Source of the DNA: Sphingosinicella microcystinivorans
GTDB lineage: Bacteria; Pseudomonadota; Alphaproteobacteria; Sphingomonadales; Sphingomonadaceae
Direction: 5' to 3'
Assembly: GCF_027941835.1 (NCBI RefSeq)
Contig: NZ_CP116005.1
Location: 1,751,501 to 1,815,500 of the forward strand
DNA length: 64,000 bases
The notes beneath the pieces are model-generated. The model was not told the origin of the DNA, searched no databases, and worked only from the letters and a program-made list of their open reading frames with translations. A program made the translations under genes and the position numbers. Below are positions 8,084 through 17,895 of the stretch, in pieces. Position 1 is the first letter of the stretch. Each line of letters starts with the position of its first letter.

Positions 8084-10521
8084 CTGGCGCGCTTGGTGCG
8101 GAGCGTCGGCGCGGCGGCGGCGGGGTCGTCCGGCCATGGATGCTTCGGATAGCGGCCGCGCATCTCCTTCGCGATCGCCGCCCAGCTTCCCGACCAGAAG
8201 CCGGGCAGGTCCGTCGTGGTCTGGATCGGGCGCCCCGCCGGTGAGGTGAGGCGCAGCACGAGCGGCACGTTTCCGGCCACCACCGGATGCGCGCGGACAC
8301 CGAACAGCGCCTGCACGCGAAGCTCCACCGCCGGGCCGCCCTCCGCCGCGTAGTCGATGGCGTGACGGCTGCCGAGCGGCGACACGAACGCTTCGGGGGC
8401 GAGGCGGTCGACGGCGGTCCTGCCCGCCCAGCCGAGGCGGGCGTCCAGCATCTGCGTGAGCGCGGACGCGCTGACGGCGCCGAGCGAGCGCTTGCCTTCG
8501 AGGAGCGGCGGCAGCCAGTCGTCGAGATCGGCCGTGAGGGCCTCATCGCCGATGTCCGGGATCGCGGGATCGACGCGACGCGCGAAGGCGGCGCGGCGTT
8601 GCAGCGCGCGGGCATGGTCGGAGAACGGCAGCGCCGCGAGGCCGCACTTGCGCGCGCCTTCGAGAAGCGCGGCGCTCACGGCGGTGGGATCGGGGCTGTC
8701 GTCCTGCCCGGCCGACAGCGCCAGATTGCCGAGACGGCGTTCGCGGGTGGCGACGATGCCGCCGGTGCCTTCGTCGAAACGCACGCGGCGGGCAGTCTCG
8801 ATGCTGCCGGCGAACAGCGATTCGATAAGGTCGGGCGTGATCGCCGACGCGGCGAGAATACGCGCGCCGGAGGCCGCACCCTGCACCTCGGCGACCGCCA
8901 GATACGCCTGCGCGGCGAGCGGCGAGGCGGGATCGAGCCGGAAGCCGCGTCCGCCGGAGGAGGCCCAGTCGGTGCCGTCCGCGCCGCGCCGCTTCGCGAT
9001 GCGGTCCGGGAAGGCGAGCGCGATGCACGCGGCGACGGGGCCGTCCCCGTCTCCGCTCCCGTCGCCGCCCGCCAAGCGCTGCCAGCGCCCGGCGAGGCCG
9101 CGCGCGGCGTCGGCGCGCGGGCCGCGCTCGCGCCGCCAGCGGACGAGGCGCTGTTCGAGATCGGTGTCGCTGCCGCCGAGGCCGCGCTCCGAGAGCAGCA
9201 CGGCGACCTCGGCGGCGGTCCGGCCCCAGCCGCGTGCCGCCGCGGCGAGCAGCATGTGCGCGAGACGCGGCGGCAGCGGCAGCTCGGCGATGCGGCGGCC
9301 GTGCGGCGTCGGGCGGTTCTCCGCGTCGAGCGCGCCGAGCAGCCGCAGCCGCGCGCGCGCCTCCGCGACGGCGGCGGCGGGCGGGGGATCGAGCCAGCGC
9401 AGGCTCGCCGGATCGGCGGCGCCCCAGATCGCCGAGTCGAGAACGAGCGAGGACAGGTCGGCTTCGAGGATCTCGGGCGGGTCGAACGGCGGCATCCCCG
9501 CCGTCGCAGCCTCCTCCCACAGCCGGTAGCAGACGCCCGCCGCCTGCCGCGCGGCGCGGCCCGCGCGCTGCGTGACGGCGGCCTGGCTGGCGCGCTCGGT
9601 GACGAGCCGCGTCATGCCGCCGCCGCGGTCGTAGCGGGCGCGGCGGGCGAGGCCCGAATCGACGACGATGCGGACGCCGTCGATGGTGAGGCTGGTCTCG
9701 GCGATGCTGGTGGCGAGCACCACCTTGCGCGTGCCGGGCGGGCCTTTCCGGATCGCGGCGCGCTGCGCGGCGGGGTCGAGGCTGCCGTGCAGGCGGTGCA
9801 GCGTGATGCCGGGAAGCCCCTCCAGCCGCTCGGCGGTGCGCTCGATCTCGGCGACGCCGGGCAGGAAGGCGAGGAGGTCGCCTTCGGCCTCGCCGAGCGC
9901 GCGGCGGATCGCGGCGGCCATCGCGTCCTCGATGCGCTGCCCGGCCGTGCGGCCGAGGTAGCGGACGGCGAGCGGATGGCTGCGGCCTTCGCTCTCGATG
10001 ACGGGTGCGCCGCCCAGCAGCGTCGAGACGCGCGCGCCGTCGATCGTCGCCGACATGGGCAGGATGCGGAGGTCGGGGCGCAATGCGCCCTGCGCGTCGA
10101 GCGCCAGCGCGAGGCCGAAATCGCTGTCGAGGCTGCGTTCGTGGATCTCGTCGAACAGTACGGCGGAGACGCCCGTGAGTTCGGGATCGGACTGGATGCG
10201 ATTGCGGAAGATGCCCTCGGTGAGCACGAGGACGCGCGTGCGGGGTCCATGTTTGCTGTCGAGCCGCGTCGCGTAGCCGATCGTCTTGCCGACCGGCTCG
10301 CTCGCCAGCTCCGCCATGCGCTCGGCGGCGGCGCGCGCGGCGAGGCGGCGGGGCGAGAGCAGCAGCACCTGCCCCGTGCACCACGGCTCGGTGATGAGTA
10401 CGGGCGCGACCGCCGTGGTCTTGCCCGCGCCGGGCGGCGCGACGAGCACGGCGGAGGAGCGCGCGCGCAGCGCCACGAGCAGCGCGGGCAGAACGGCATG
10501 GATGGGCAGGGCGTCGCTCAC
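8080..10521 (-). CDS. hrpB: ATP-dependent helicase HrpB
   Basis: HrpB is a DEAH-type superfamily 2 helicase of poorly defined RNA-related function in bacteria. The 813-residue protein has Walker A APPGAGKTT near residue 30, a DEIH box in LFDEIHERSLDSD, motif III PMSAT, and motif VI QRAGRAAR. The long family-specific C-terminal region ends with RGRYPKHPWPDDP. I chose the GTG at 10521 because the residues after it (SDALPIHAVLPALL) begin the family N-terminus; the open frame continues 26 codons further upstream across a hairpin and is not family-like. It is convergent with the preceding gene, with three bases of overlap. Confidence 0.92.
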   Translation of the reverse strand: MSDALPIHAVLPALLVALRARSSAVLVAPPGAGKTTAVAPVLITEPWCTGQVLLLSPRRLAARAAAERMAELASEPVGKTIGYATRLDSKHGPRTRVLVLTEGIFRNRIQSDPELTGVSAVLFDEIHERSLDSDFGLALALDAQGALRPDLRILPMSATIDGARVSTLLGGAPVIESEGRSHPLAVRYLGRTAGQRIEDAMAAAIRRALGEAEGDLLAFLPGVAEIERTAERLEGLPGITLHRLHGSLDPAAQRAAIRKGPPGTRKVVLATSIAETSLTIDGVRIVVDSGLARRARYDRGGGMTRLVTERASQAAVTQRAGRAARQAAGVCYRLWEEAATAGMPPFDPPEILEADLSSLVLDSAIWGAADPASLRWLDPPPAAAVAEARARLRLLGALDAENRPTPHGRRIAELPLPPRLAHMLLAAAARGWGRTAAEVAVLLSERGLGGSDTDLEQRLVRWRRERGPRADAARGLAGRWQRLAGGDGSGDGDGPVAACIALAFPDRIAKRRGADGTDWASSGGRGFRLDPASPLAAQAYLAVAEVQGAASGARILAASAITPDLIESLFAGSIETARRVRFDEGTGGIVATRERRLGNLALSAGQDDSPDPTAVSAALLEGARKCGLAALPFSDHARALQRRAAFARRVDPAIPDIGDEALTADLDDWLPPLLEGKRSLGAVSASALTQMLDARLGWAGRTAVDRLAPEAFVSPLGSRHAIDYAAEGGPAVELRVQALFGVRAHPVVAGNVPLVLRLTSPAGRPIQTTTDLPGFWSGSWAAIAKEMRGRYPKHPWPDDPAAAAPTLRTKRAS

Positions 10522-10566
10522 GCCTGCCGTCCTAGAATCGTTCCGTTTCCGGTGGAACCTCCAAAG

Positions 10567-10588
10567 CCCCTCCTCTTCAAGGGAGGGG
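10567..10588 (-). terminator. Hairpin after the OsmC-family gene
   Basis: CCCCTCC (10567-10573) and GGAGGGG (10582-10588) form a 7-bp stem between the OsmC-family stop and the hrpB start, both on the minus strand. On that strand it is followed by CTTTGG, a poor U-tract. It may be a weak terminator or a GC-rich intergenic hairpin repeat. I see only one copy in this window. Confidence 0.35.
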
Positions 10589-10624
10589 GGTATATTCAAG
10601 CGGGAAGGATCTCCCCCGTTCGGC

Positions 10625-11056
10625 TCAGGCGGCGAGCGTCGCGTCCAGCGTGATCTCCGCGTTCAGCAGCTTCGAGACCGGGCAGTTCGCCTTCGCGGCC
10701 GCGGCGAGCTGCTGGAACGTCGCGTCGTCCGTGCCGGGGATCGCGGCATCGAGCACGAGGTGGACGGCGGTGATCGCATAGCCGCCGTCCTTCTGCTCCA
10801 GCGTCACCGTCGCGGCGGTGTCGAGGCTGGTCGCGGTGAGCCCGGCTTCGCCGAGGATCAGCGACAGCGCCATCGTGAAGCAGCCCGCGTGCGCCGCGCC
10901 GATCAGCTCTTCGGGATTGGTGCCGGGCACGCCCTCGAAGCGGCTGGCGAAGCCGTAGGGATGCTTGTCGAGCGCGCCGCTCTGCGTCGATATGGCCCCG
11001 CGCCCGTCGCGGAGGCCGCCCTCCCAGTGCGCGGAACCCTTGCGATTGATCTTCAT
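10625..11056 (-). CDS. OsmC family peroxiredoxin-like protein
   Basis: The 143-residue protein is an OsmC/Ohr-fold member, which reduce organic hydroperoxides with a pair of cysteines. The first Cys sits in GAAHAGCFTMAL (about residue 59), preceded by GTNPEELI. The second lies in ANCPVSKLL (about residue 124). The arrangement is closer to the OsmC branch than to Ohr. AGGAG lies seven bases upstream of the ATG. It sits after purU on the same strand, with 69 bp between them, and may be its own unit. Confidence 0.9.
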   Translation of the reverse strand: MKINRKGSAHWEGGLRDGRGAISTQSGALDKHPYGFASRFEGVPGTNPEELIGAAHAGCFTMALSLILGEAGLTATSLDTAATVTLEQKDGGYAITAVHLVLDAAIPGTDDATFQQLAAAAKANCPVSKLLNAEITLDATLAA

Positions 11057-11125
11057 GGCCTGCTCCTGTGGATGGAAGGACCGCGAGGCTATGCAGATTC
11101 GGCGCGGGAGTCCACGAAAGGCCGG

Positions 11126-11995
11126 TCAGTCCCGGAAGACGACCGTGGTGGCGCCGTTCAGCAGCACGCGGTCCTGCAGGTGATAGCGGACGGCGCGGGC
11201 GAGGACGCGGCGCTCGATGTCGCGGCCCTTGCGGACGAGGTCGTCGGGCGTGTCCATGTGGCTGATGTGCTCGACGTCCTGCGCGATGATCGGACCCTCG
11301 TCGAGGTCGGCGGTCACGTAATGCGCCGTCGCGCCGATGATCTTCACGCCGCGCGCGTGCGCCTGATGATAGGGCTTGGCGCCCTTGAAACCGGGCAGGA
11401 AGCTGTGGTGGATGTTGATGCAGCGGCCCGCGAGGAACGCCGCGAGGTCGTCCGACAGGATCTGCATGTAGCGGGCGAGCACGACGAGCTCGGCGCCGCT
11501 GCCCTCCACGATGCGCTTGATCGCGGCTTCCTGCGCGGGCTTGGTGTCCTTCGCGATCGGCAAGTGATGGAAGGGGATGTCGCCGTTCAGCGGCGCGATC
11601 GCCTCCTTCGGGTGGTTGGAGACGATGCCCACCACGTCCATCTCCAGCTCGCCGATGCGCTGACGGTAGAGAAGATCGGTGAGGCAGTGATCGAACTTCG
11701 AGACCATCAGCAGCACGCGCATCTTCTCGGCGGCGGCGCGCACGCGCCAGTCCATGCCGTGCCCGGCGGCGAGCGCGGCGAAACGCGCCTTGAACTCCGC
11801 CTTGCCGGTGACGGCGGGATCGAGATCGAAGACGACGCGCATGAAGAAGCGGTCGGTGAGCTGGTCGTTGAACTGCTGCGCGTCGAGGATGTTGCCGCCG
11901 CTTCCGGCAAGCAGCGTGGCGACCGCGGCGACGAGGCCCGGCTTGTCGGCGCACGACAGCGTCAGCGTGCAGATGTTGCTGGAGTCCATCGACAT
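11126..11995 (-). CDS. purU: Formyltetrahydrofolate deformylase
   Basis: PurU hydrolyses 10-formyltetrahydrofolate to formate and tetrahydrofolate, balancing one-carbon pools and supplying formate for purine synthesis. The 289-residue protein has an N-terminal ACT domain (about residues 5-85, beginning with [17 protein letters not shown]). The formyltransferase-like domain carries the catalytic Asn-His pair in [13 protein letters not shown] and the Asp in [10 protein letters not shown]. An AGGGGA site precedes the ATG at 11995. The formate produced could feed the adjacent formate dehydrogenase operon on the same strand, which is a contextual inference. Confidence 0.93.
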   Translation of the reverse strand: MSMDSSNICTLTLSCADKPGLVAAVATLLAGSGGNILDAQQFNDQLTDRFFMRVVFDLDPAVTGKAEFKARFAALAAGHGMDWRVRAAAEKMRVLLMVSKFDHCLTDLLYRQRIGELEMDVVGIVSNHPKEAIAPLNGDIPFHHLPIAKDTKPAQEAAIKRIVEGSGAELVVLARYMQILSDDLAAFLAGRCINIHHSFLPGFKGAKPYHQAHARGVKIIGATAHYVTADLDEGPIIAQDVEHISHMDTPDDLVRKGRDIERRVLARAVRYHLQDRVLLNGATTVVFRD

Positions 11996-12015
11996 ATCCC
12001 CTGAAAATGCGATCG

Positions 12016-12798
12016 CTACATGGCGCGCAAGAGTGAATCTTCCCTTGTCAGCACATGAAGCGCGAGCCCTGCCTGACGCGCGCGGTCGATGGCAAGCGTT
12101 GTCGGCGCCGAGATGGTGGCGAGCGCGCGTGCGCCCGCGACGACGGTCTTCTCGACAAGCTCGTAGCTGCACCGGGCGGTGAGCAGGACGAAGCCGTCCA
12201 CCGCCGGGATGCCGCGGGCGGCGAGCGCGCCGATCAGCTTGTCGAGCGCGTTGTGCCTGCCGATGTCCTCGCGCGCGGCGAGGATGGCGCCGGAGAGGTC
12301 GCAGAAGGCGGCGGCATGGACGGCGGCGGTGCGGCGGCCGAGCGGCTGGTGGTCGCCGAGCGCACCGAGCGCCGCGAAGACCGCCTGCGGTTCCACGCCA
12401 AGCGGCACGGCGATGCGCGGCAGCGGCCGGGCGATGTGTTCGAGGTTCTCGATTCCGCAAAGGCCGCAGCTGCTTTCCGAGACGCGGCGGCGCGCGCGCT
12501 CCATCACCGGCCCGGCGGCCTCGGGGACGAGCTGCGCGCGGGCGATCCAGCCCTTGTCGGTCTCCGCGATGTCGATGCCCGCGATGTCGGCCTTGCTGCG
12601 GACGAGCCTTTCGGTGATCGCGAAGCCGGTGACGAAATCGGAAAGGTTCGCGGGCGTCGCCATCATCACCGCATAGGCGATGCCGTTGAATTCGAGCGCG
12701 ACGGGCGCCTCCACCGGAAGCGCGCGCGCGATGTCCGCGCTGCCGCCCGCCGCGAAGATTTCCGTGAACCGCGTTTCCCGCGCAGAAAGGTCAGGCAT
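12016..12798 (-). CDS. fdhD: Formate dehydrogenase accessory sulfurtransferase FdhD
   Basis: FdhD transfers sulfur from the IscS desulfurase to the molybdenum cofactor, which formate dehydrogenases need for activity. The 260-residue protein shows the essential CxxC pair in SSCGLCG (about residues 109-115), the [13 protein letters not shown]-like segment [13 protein letters not shown], and a later [11 protein letters not shown]. It is the last gene of the fds operon, and its start lies inside the end of fdsD (8-base overlap). Confidence 0.95.
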   Translation of the reverse strand: MPDLSARETRFTEIFAAGGSADIARALPVEAPVALEFNGIAYAVMMATPANLSDFVTGFAITERLVRSKADIAGIDIAETDKGWIARAQLVPEAAGPVMERARRRVSESSCGLCGIENLEHIARPLPRIAVPLGVEPQAVFAALGALGDHQPLGRRTAAVHAAAFCDLSGAILAAREDIGRHNALDKLIGALAARGIPAVDGFVLLTARCSYELVEKTVVAGARALATISAPTTLAIDRARQAGLALHVLTREDSLLRAM

Positions 12799-13015
12799 CG
12801 GCGCCGGCGCGGACTTCGGCGATCGCGGCGCGCGCGATGTCGGAAAGCCCCTCGCCGCCCGCGTCGAGGTGGCGGAGGATCATGTCCTTCATGCGCGGGT
12901 CCCAGAAGGCGACGATGTGCGCGGCCGTCTGCCGGGCGGCGTCGCCCGGCCCGGCGACTTCCAGGTTCCGCGCGATCTGGTTCGCCATGTAGACGAGCTT
13001 AGCGGTCGGGCTCAC
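12791..13015 (-). CDS. fdsD: Formate dehydrogenase delta subunit FdsD
   Basis: This short 74-residue protein reads VSPTAKLVYMANQIARN and later VAFWDPRMKDMIL, the typical FdsD signature. The delta subunit is needed for maturation and stability of FdsGBA complexes. The GTG start at 13015 overlaps the fdsA stop (GTGA), and the 3' end overlaps fdhD. Longer readings through this frame are shadows of fdsA. Confidence 0.88.
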   Translation of the reverse strand: MSPTAKLVYMANQIARNLEVAGPGDAARQTAAHIVAFWDPRMKDMILRHLDAGGEGLSDIARAAIAEVRAGADA

Positions 13016-15855
13016 TTCGCCGCGATCCCTTCGATGCGGCGCGCGCGTTCGCTGCGGCGCGAATAGTCCTCCTGCCAGTCGGAAGGCCCGTTGGAGGCGC
13101 TGACCTGCACGGCGGTGACCTTGTATTCGGGGCAGTTGGTGGCCCAGTCCGAATAGTCGGTGGTGACGACGTTCGCCTGCGTCATCGGGTGGTGGAATGT
13201 GGTGTAGACGACGCCCGGCGCCACGCGGTCCGTCACCAGCGCGCGCAGCGTCGTCTCGCCCGCGCGGCTCGCGAGCCGCACCCAGTCGCCGTCCCGGAGG
13301 CCGCGGTTCTCGGCATCGGAGGGGTGGATCTCGAGCCGGTCTTCCGGGTGCCACGCGACGTTCGGTGTGCGGCGGGTCTGCGCGCCGACGTTGTAGTGCG
13401 AGAGGATGCGGCCCGTGGTGAGCAGCAGCGGAAAGCGCGGGCCCGTGCGCTCGTCGGTCGGCACGTAGTCGGTGACGACGAACTTGCCGCGCCCGCGCAC
13501 GAAGCCGTCCACGTGCATGATCGGCGTGCCGTCCGGCGCGGCGGCGTTCACCGGCCATTGCAGGGAGCCTTCCGCATCCAGCCGCGCGAAGCTGACGCCC
13601 GCGAAGCTGGGGGTGAGGCGCGCGATCTCGTCCATGATCCCGGACGGGTGCGTGTAGCGCCAGTCGAGCCCCAGCGCCTGCGCGAGCCGCTGCGTGACCT
13701 CCCAGTCGGCGAGGCCGCTGAGCGGCGACATCACCTTGCGCACGGGCTGGATGCGCCGCTCGGCGTTGGTGAAGGTGCCGTCCTTTTCGAGGAAGGTGGA
13801 GCCGGGCAGGAAGATGTGCGCGTAGTTCGCGGTCTCGTTCAGGAACAGGTCGTGGACGATCACGCATTCCATCGCGGCGAGGCCCGCCGCGACATGGTGC
13901 GTATCGGGATCGGACTGGAGGATGTCCTCGCCCTGGATGTAGAGCGCCTTGAACGTGCCGTCGACGGCGGCGTCGAGCATGTTGGGGATACGGAGGCCCG
14001 GTTCGGGATCGAGCGCGACGCCCCAGTCGTCCTCGAACAGTTTGCGCGTCGCGGCGTCCGAGATGTGGCGATAGCCGGAAAGCTCGTGCGGGAAGCTGCC
14101 CATGTCGCAGGAGCCCTGCACGTTGTTCTGGCCCCTCAGGGGGTTCACGCCGACGCCCGCGCGCCCGATGTTGCCGGTCGCCATCGCGAGGTTGGCGATC
14201 GCCATGACGGTGGAGGAGCCCTGGCTGTGCTCGGTGACGCCGAGGCCGTAATAGATCGCGGCGTTGCCGCCCGTGGCATAGAGGCGCGCGGCGGCGCGAA
14301 GCGCGGCCGGGTCGACGCCGGTGACGGCGGCGAGCGTTTCGGGCGAATGCGCCTCCTGCGACACGAACGCCGCCCAGTCCTGATACTCGTCGAGGTCGCA
14401 GCGTTCGCGGATGAAGGCCTCGTTCGCGAGGCCCTCGGTGACGATGACGTGCGCCATCGCCGTCAGCACCGCGACGTTCGTGCCGGGGCGGAGCGGCAGG
14501 TGGTGCTCGGCGACGATGTGCGGGGAACGGACGAGATCAATGCGGCGCGGATCAATGACGATGAGCTTGGCGCCCTGCCGCAGCCGCCGCTTCATGCGGC
14601 TGCCGAACACCGGGTGCGCGTCCGTGGGGTTCGCGCCGATGACGAGGATGACGTCGGCCGCCTCGACGCTGTCGAAATCCTGCGTGCCCGCCGACGTGCC
14701 GAACGTGGTCTTGAGCCCGTAGCCGGTCGGCGAGTGGCAGACGCGGGCGCACGTATCGACGTTGTTGTTGCCGAAGCCCGCGCGCACCAGCTTCTGGACG
14801 AGGAAGGTCTCCTCGTTGGTGCAGCGCGACGAGGTGATGCCGCCGAGCGCGCCGCGCCCGTACTTCGCGGCGATGCGTTTCAGCTCGGAGGCGGTGTGGG
14901 CGAAGGCTTCGTCCCACTCCACCTCGCGCCACGGTTCGTCGATGCTGCCGCGGATCATCGGCTTCAGGATGCGCTCGGCGTGCTGCGCGTAGCCCCACGC
15001 GAAGCGGCCCTTGACGCACGAGTGGCCGCGATTGGCCTTGCCGTCCTTCCACGGCACCATGCGGACGAGCTGCTCGCCGCGCATCTCGGCGCGGAAGGTG
15101 CAGCCGACGCCGCAATAGGCGCAGGTGGTGACGACGGCGCGGTCGGGTAGCCCGATCGCCTTCACCGACTTTTCCTGCAAGGTGGCGGTGGGGCACGCCT
15201 GCACGCAGGCGCCGCAGGAGACGCATTCGGAAGCCAGGAAGTCGTCGCTCGCCGCGCCCGCCGACACCTTCGAGCCGAAGCCGCGCCCCTCGATGGTGAG
15301 CGCGAACGTGCCCTGCACCTCGTCGCAGGCGCGCACACAGCGCGAGCAGGCGATGCATTTCGACGGATCGAAATCGAAATAGGGGTTCGACGTGTCGAGG
15401 TCGAGCGCGAGGTGGTTGTCGCCCTCGTAGCCGTAGCGCACGTCGCGCAGGCCGACGGCGGCAGCCTGGTCCTGAAGCTCGCAGTCGTTGTTCGCCGAGC
15501 AGGTGAGGCAGTCGAGCGGGTGATCGGAGATGTAAAGCTCCATCACGCCGCGCCGCAGCTTCTGCAGGCGCGGCGTCTCGGTGTGGACGACCATGCCCTC
15601 GGCGACCGGCGTGGTGCACGAGGCGGGCGTGCCGCGCGCGCCGTCGATCTCGACGAGGCAGAGGCGGCAGGAGCCGAATTGCTTGAGATTGTCGGTCGCG
15701 CACAGCTTCGGGATGGCGGTGCCGGTCTCCGCGGCGGCGCGCATCACGGTGGTGCCGGCGGGCACGGTGACTTGGCGCCCGTCGATGCTGAGCGTCACGG
15801 TTTCGTCGGCGGACACGGCGGGCGTGCCGAAATCGCTCTGGCGGACATAGGTCAT
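13012..15855 (-). CDS. fdsA: NAD-linked formate dehydrogenase alpha (molybdopterin) subunit
   Basis: FdsA oxidises formate at a molybdenum bis-MGD centre. The 947-residue protein has an N-terminal [2Fe-2S] ferredoxin domain (CATDNLKQFGSCRLC region), a His/Cys-type cluster segment (HPLDCLTC), two [4Fe-4S] motifs (CIACSRCVRAC and CVSCGACVQAC), another Cys set before the catalytic domain (CAYCGVGC), and the MGD domain. The active-site ligand is cysteine (ARVCHSPTGYG), not selenocysteine. The C-terminal molybdopterin-dinucleotide-binding domain includes HYNVGAQTRRTPN. The ATG at 15855 overlaps the fdsB stop. Length fits the family. Confidence 0.96.
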   Translation of the reverse strand: MTYVRQSDFGTPAVSADETVTLSIDGRQVTVPAGTTVMRAAAETGTAIPKLCATDNLKQFGSCRLCLVEIDGARGTPASCTTPVAEGMVVHTETPRLQKLRRGVMELYISDHPLDCLTCSANNDCELQDQAAAVGLRDVRYGYEGDNHLALDLDTSNPYFDFDPSKCIACSRCVRACDEVQGTFALTIEGRGFGSKVSAGAASDDFLASECVSCGACVQACPTATLQEKSVKAIGLPDRAVVTTCAYCGVGCTFRAEMRGEQLVRMVPWKDGKANRGHSCVKGRFAWGYAQHAERILKPMIRGSIDEPWREVEWDEAFAHTASELKRIAAKYGRGALGGITSSRCTNEETFLVQKLVRAGFGNNNVDTCARVCHSPTGYGLKTTFGTSAGTQDFDSVEAADVILVIGANPTDAHPVFGSRMKRRLRQGAKLIVIDPRRIDLVRSPHIVAEHHLPLRPGTNVAVLTAMAHVIVTEGLANEAFIRERCDLDEYQDWAAFVSQEAHSPETLAAVTGVDPAALRAAARLYATGGNAAIYYGLGVTEHSQGSSTVMAIANLAMATGNIGRAGVGVNPLRGQNNVQGSCDMGSFPHELSGYRHISDAATRKLFEDDWGVALDPEPGLRIPNMLDAAVDGTFKALYIQGEDILQSDPDTHHVAAGLAAMECVIVHDLFLNETANYAHIFLPGSTFLEKDGTFTNAERRIQPVRKVMSPLSGLADWEVTQRLAQALGLDWRYTHPSGIMDEIARLTPSFAGVSFARLDAEGSLQWPVNAAAPDGTPIMHVDGFVRGRGKFVVTDYVPTDERTGPRFPLLLTTGRILSHYNVGAQTRRTPNVAWHPEDRLEIHPSDAENRGLRDGDWVRLASRAGETTLRALVTDRVAPGVVYTTFHHPMTQANVVTTDYSDWATNCPEYKVTAVQVSASNGPSDWQEDYSRRSERARRIEGIAAK

Positions 15856-17387
15856 GCTGCGTTTCCTTGCGCGGACTCTACCACGAAATCCTCGGGAAAG
15901 TGATTCAGCGCCGAAAGCACCGGATAGGGGGTGAAGCCGCCGAGCGCGCACAGCGACCCGAACTTCATGGTTTCGCAGAGGTCGCGCAGCAGGGCGATCT
16001 CGTCCTCGGCGCTCCGCGCGCGGCGCGGCGCGTTGTGGATCTGCGGCAGGGTTTCGAGCGTGCCCATGCGGCGCCCGCCCGCGAGGATGCGGTCGATCGT
16101 CTCCACGCCGCGCACCGCGCCGATGCGGCAGGGCGTGCACTTGCCGCAGCTTTCCGCCGCGCAGAACTGCATGGCGAAGCGCGCCTGCCGCGCCATGTCC
16201 ACGCTGTCGTCGAACACCACGATGCCGCCGTGGCCGATGAGCCCGTCCGCCGCGGCGAACGCCTCGTAATCGAACGGCAGGTCGAACTGCGTGCGCGGAA
16301 TATAGGCGCCGAGCGGCCCGCCGACCTGCACGGCGCGCACCGGGCGGCCGGAGGCGGTGCCGCCGCCGATCTCGTTCACGAGTTCGCCGAGCGTGATGCC
16401 GAACGCGGTTTCGTAGAGGCCGCCGTATTTGATGTTCCCGGCAAGCTGCACCGGCATGGTGCCGCGCGAGCGGCCCATGCCGTAGTCGGCGTAGGCCTTC
16501 GCGCCCTCCGCCAGCACGAACGGCACGGCGGCAAGCGTCAGCACGTTGTTGATGACCGTGGGGCAGCCGAACAGGCCCTCGTGCGCGGGGAGCGGCGGCT
16601 TGGCGCGGACCTCGCCGCGCTTGCCCTCGATACTGTTGAGGAGCGAGGTTTCCTCGCCGCACACGTAAGCGCCCGCGCCGACGCGGATCTCGACCTCGAA
16701 CGGCGCGATCATCGGCGCGGCGAGCCGGGCGGCGACCTCCATCTTCGCGACGGCGTGCGGATATTCGCTGCGGATGTAGACGTAGGCCTTGTCCGCGCCC
16801 ACGGCGAGGCCCGCGATGGCCATGCCCTCGATGAGCATGAAGGGGTCGCCCTCCATCACCATGCGGTCGGCGAAGGTGCCGCTGTCGCCCTCGTCGGCGT
16901 TGCAGACGATGAACTTGCGCGCGGCCCTTGCGTCGGCGACCGTGCGCCACTTGATGCCCGCCGGGAAGCCCGCGCCGCCGCGCCCGCGCAGGCCCGAGGC
17001 GAGCACTTCGGCGATGGTGCCGTCCGGCCCGAGCGCGCGGGCGCGCTCGAGGCCCTTCCAGCCGCCGGTCGCGGCATAGTCTTCAAGGCTGAGCGGCCGC
17101 GTCCTGCCGAAGCGCGCGAAGGTGAGGCGCTGCTGGCCCCTGATGAACGGGTGGTCCGCGATGCTGCCGATGCAGAGGTCGTCGGCGTTCCCTGCGAGGA
17201 TGTCGCCCGCGCGGTCCGGCGTCGCCGGGCCGTAGCCGACGCCGTCCACCTCGACGAGCGGCTCCAGCCAGTGCATCCCCCAGCTCGACACGCGCTCGGG
17301 CGCATGACCGGCCTTGGCGAAGGCCTCGGCAACCGCGTCCGCGCCGCACGCGCGCGCCGCCGCATCGTCTGAAATGCGAATCCGCAT
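15852..17387 (-). CDS. fdsB: NAD-linked formate dehydrogenase beta (NADH/FMN) subunit
   Basis: FdsB passes electrons from FdsA to NAD+ through FMN and iron-sulfur centres. The 511-residue protein has a short thioredoxin-like N-terminal region, then a NuoF-like core: GLRGRGGAGFPAGIKW binds FMN, the GAGAYVCGEETSLLNSIEG segment binds NADH, and SCGKCTPCR with a later Cys forms the [4Fe-4S] site. It sits between fdsG (3-bp gap) and fdsA (4-bp overlap). Confidence 0.95.
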   Translation of the reverse strand: MRIRISDDAAARACGADAVAEAFAKAGHAPERVSSWGMHWLEPLVEVDGVGYGPATPDRAGDILAGNADDLCIGSIADHPFIRGQQRLTFARFGRTRPLSLEDYAATGGWKGLERARALGPDGTIAEVLASGLRGRGGAGFPAGIKWRTVADARAARKFIVCNADEGDSGTFADRMVMEGDPFMLIEGMAIAGLAVGADKAYVYIRSEYPHAVAKMEVAARLAAPMIAPFEVEIRVGAGAYVCGEETSLLNSIEGKRGEVRAKPPLPAHEGLFGCPTVINNVLTLAAVPFVLAEGAKAYADYGMGRSRGTMPVQLAGNIKYGGLYETAFGITLGELVNEIGGGTASGRPVRAVQVGGPLGAYIPRTQFDLPFDYEAFAAADGLIGHGGIVVFDDSVDMARQARFAMQFCAAESCGKCTPCRIGAVRGVETIDRILAGGRRMGTLETLPQIHNAPRRARSAEDEIALLRDLCETMKFGSLCALGGFTPYPVLSALNHFPEDFVVESAQGNAA

Positions 17388-17390
17388 GGC

Positions 17391-17813
17391 CTAGAGCGCC
17401 TCGATCAGGGCGCCGAGGCGGGCGGCGTCGAGGCGGGCATGGACGTCGCCGTTCGTCATCGCGGCCGGGCCGACCGAGCAGAGGCCGAGGCAGTAGACGG
17501 TCTCGATGTGGACGCGCCCGCCCGCGGCCTTTTCCGCGCCCGCCGCCAGCGCCTCGACGCCGCGCGCCTGACAGGCCTCGGCGCGGCAGAGCTTCAGCAC
17601 CGGACGCGGGTCCGCCTTCGCCTTGTAGTCGTGATAGAAGCTGACGACGCCGTGCACCTCGGCGCGGCTGAGGTTGAGCGCGGCGGCGACGGCGCGCACC
17701 GCGTCTTCGTCGACGCAGCCGAAGGCCGCCTGCACGTCGTTCAGGATGGGCAGCAGCGCGCCCTCGCGGTGGCTGTGCGCCGCGATGATGTCGGCAATCC
17801 GGTCTTCCCTCAT
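17391..17813 (-). CDS. fdsG: NAD-linked formate dehydrogenase gamma ([2Fe-2S]) subunit
   Basis: FdsG is a NuoE-like thioredoxin-fold subunit with one [2Fe-2S] cluster bound by CRAEAC and CLGLC. The 140-residue reading from the ATG at 17813 starts with MREDRIADIIAAHSHREG, which matches the family N-terminus. A TTG 14 codons upstream is the only longer alternative. It is the promoter-proximal gene of fdsGBA-fdsD-fdhD. A FixK/FNR-type palindrome at 17882-17895 lies 69 bp upstream and may control the operon. Confidence 0.93.
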   Translation of the reverse strand: MREDRIADIIAAHSHREGALLPILNDVQAAFGCVDEDAVRAVAAALNLSRAEVHGVVSFYHDYKAKADPRPVLKLCRAEACQARGVEALAAGAEKAAGGRVHIETVYCLGLCSVGPAAMTNGDVHARLDAARLGALIEAL

Positions 17814-17881
17814 ACCGGGCGGTATAGCGCCGCCGGTCCCTGTGAACAATTTCAATTCGGCTCCCGCGCGCCCGGTTTCGA

Positions 17882-17895
17882 TTGACCTGCGTCAA
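17882..17895. promoter_or_regulatory. FixK/FNR-type box between fdsG and hemN
   Basis: TTGACCTGCGTCAA is a perfect palindrome (TTGAC-N4-GTCAA) matching the FNR/FixK consensus TTG-N8-CAA. It lies 69 bp before fdsG (minus) and 35 bp before hemN (plus). An identical 14-mer lies before ccoN. For a site at -41.5 the fds side leaves a 34-base leader, while the hemN side would put the start at the ATG itself. Confidence 0.8.

Noticed and set aside
8287-10653. A 788-codon open frame on the plus strand
   Set aside because: It is an Arg/Ala/Gly-rich antisense reading of hrpB, whose minus-strand frame has all helicase motifs. High GC content creates such shadows.
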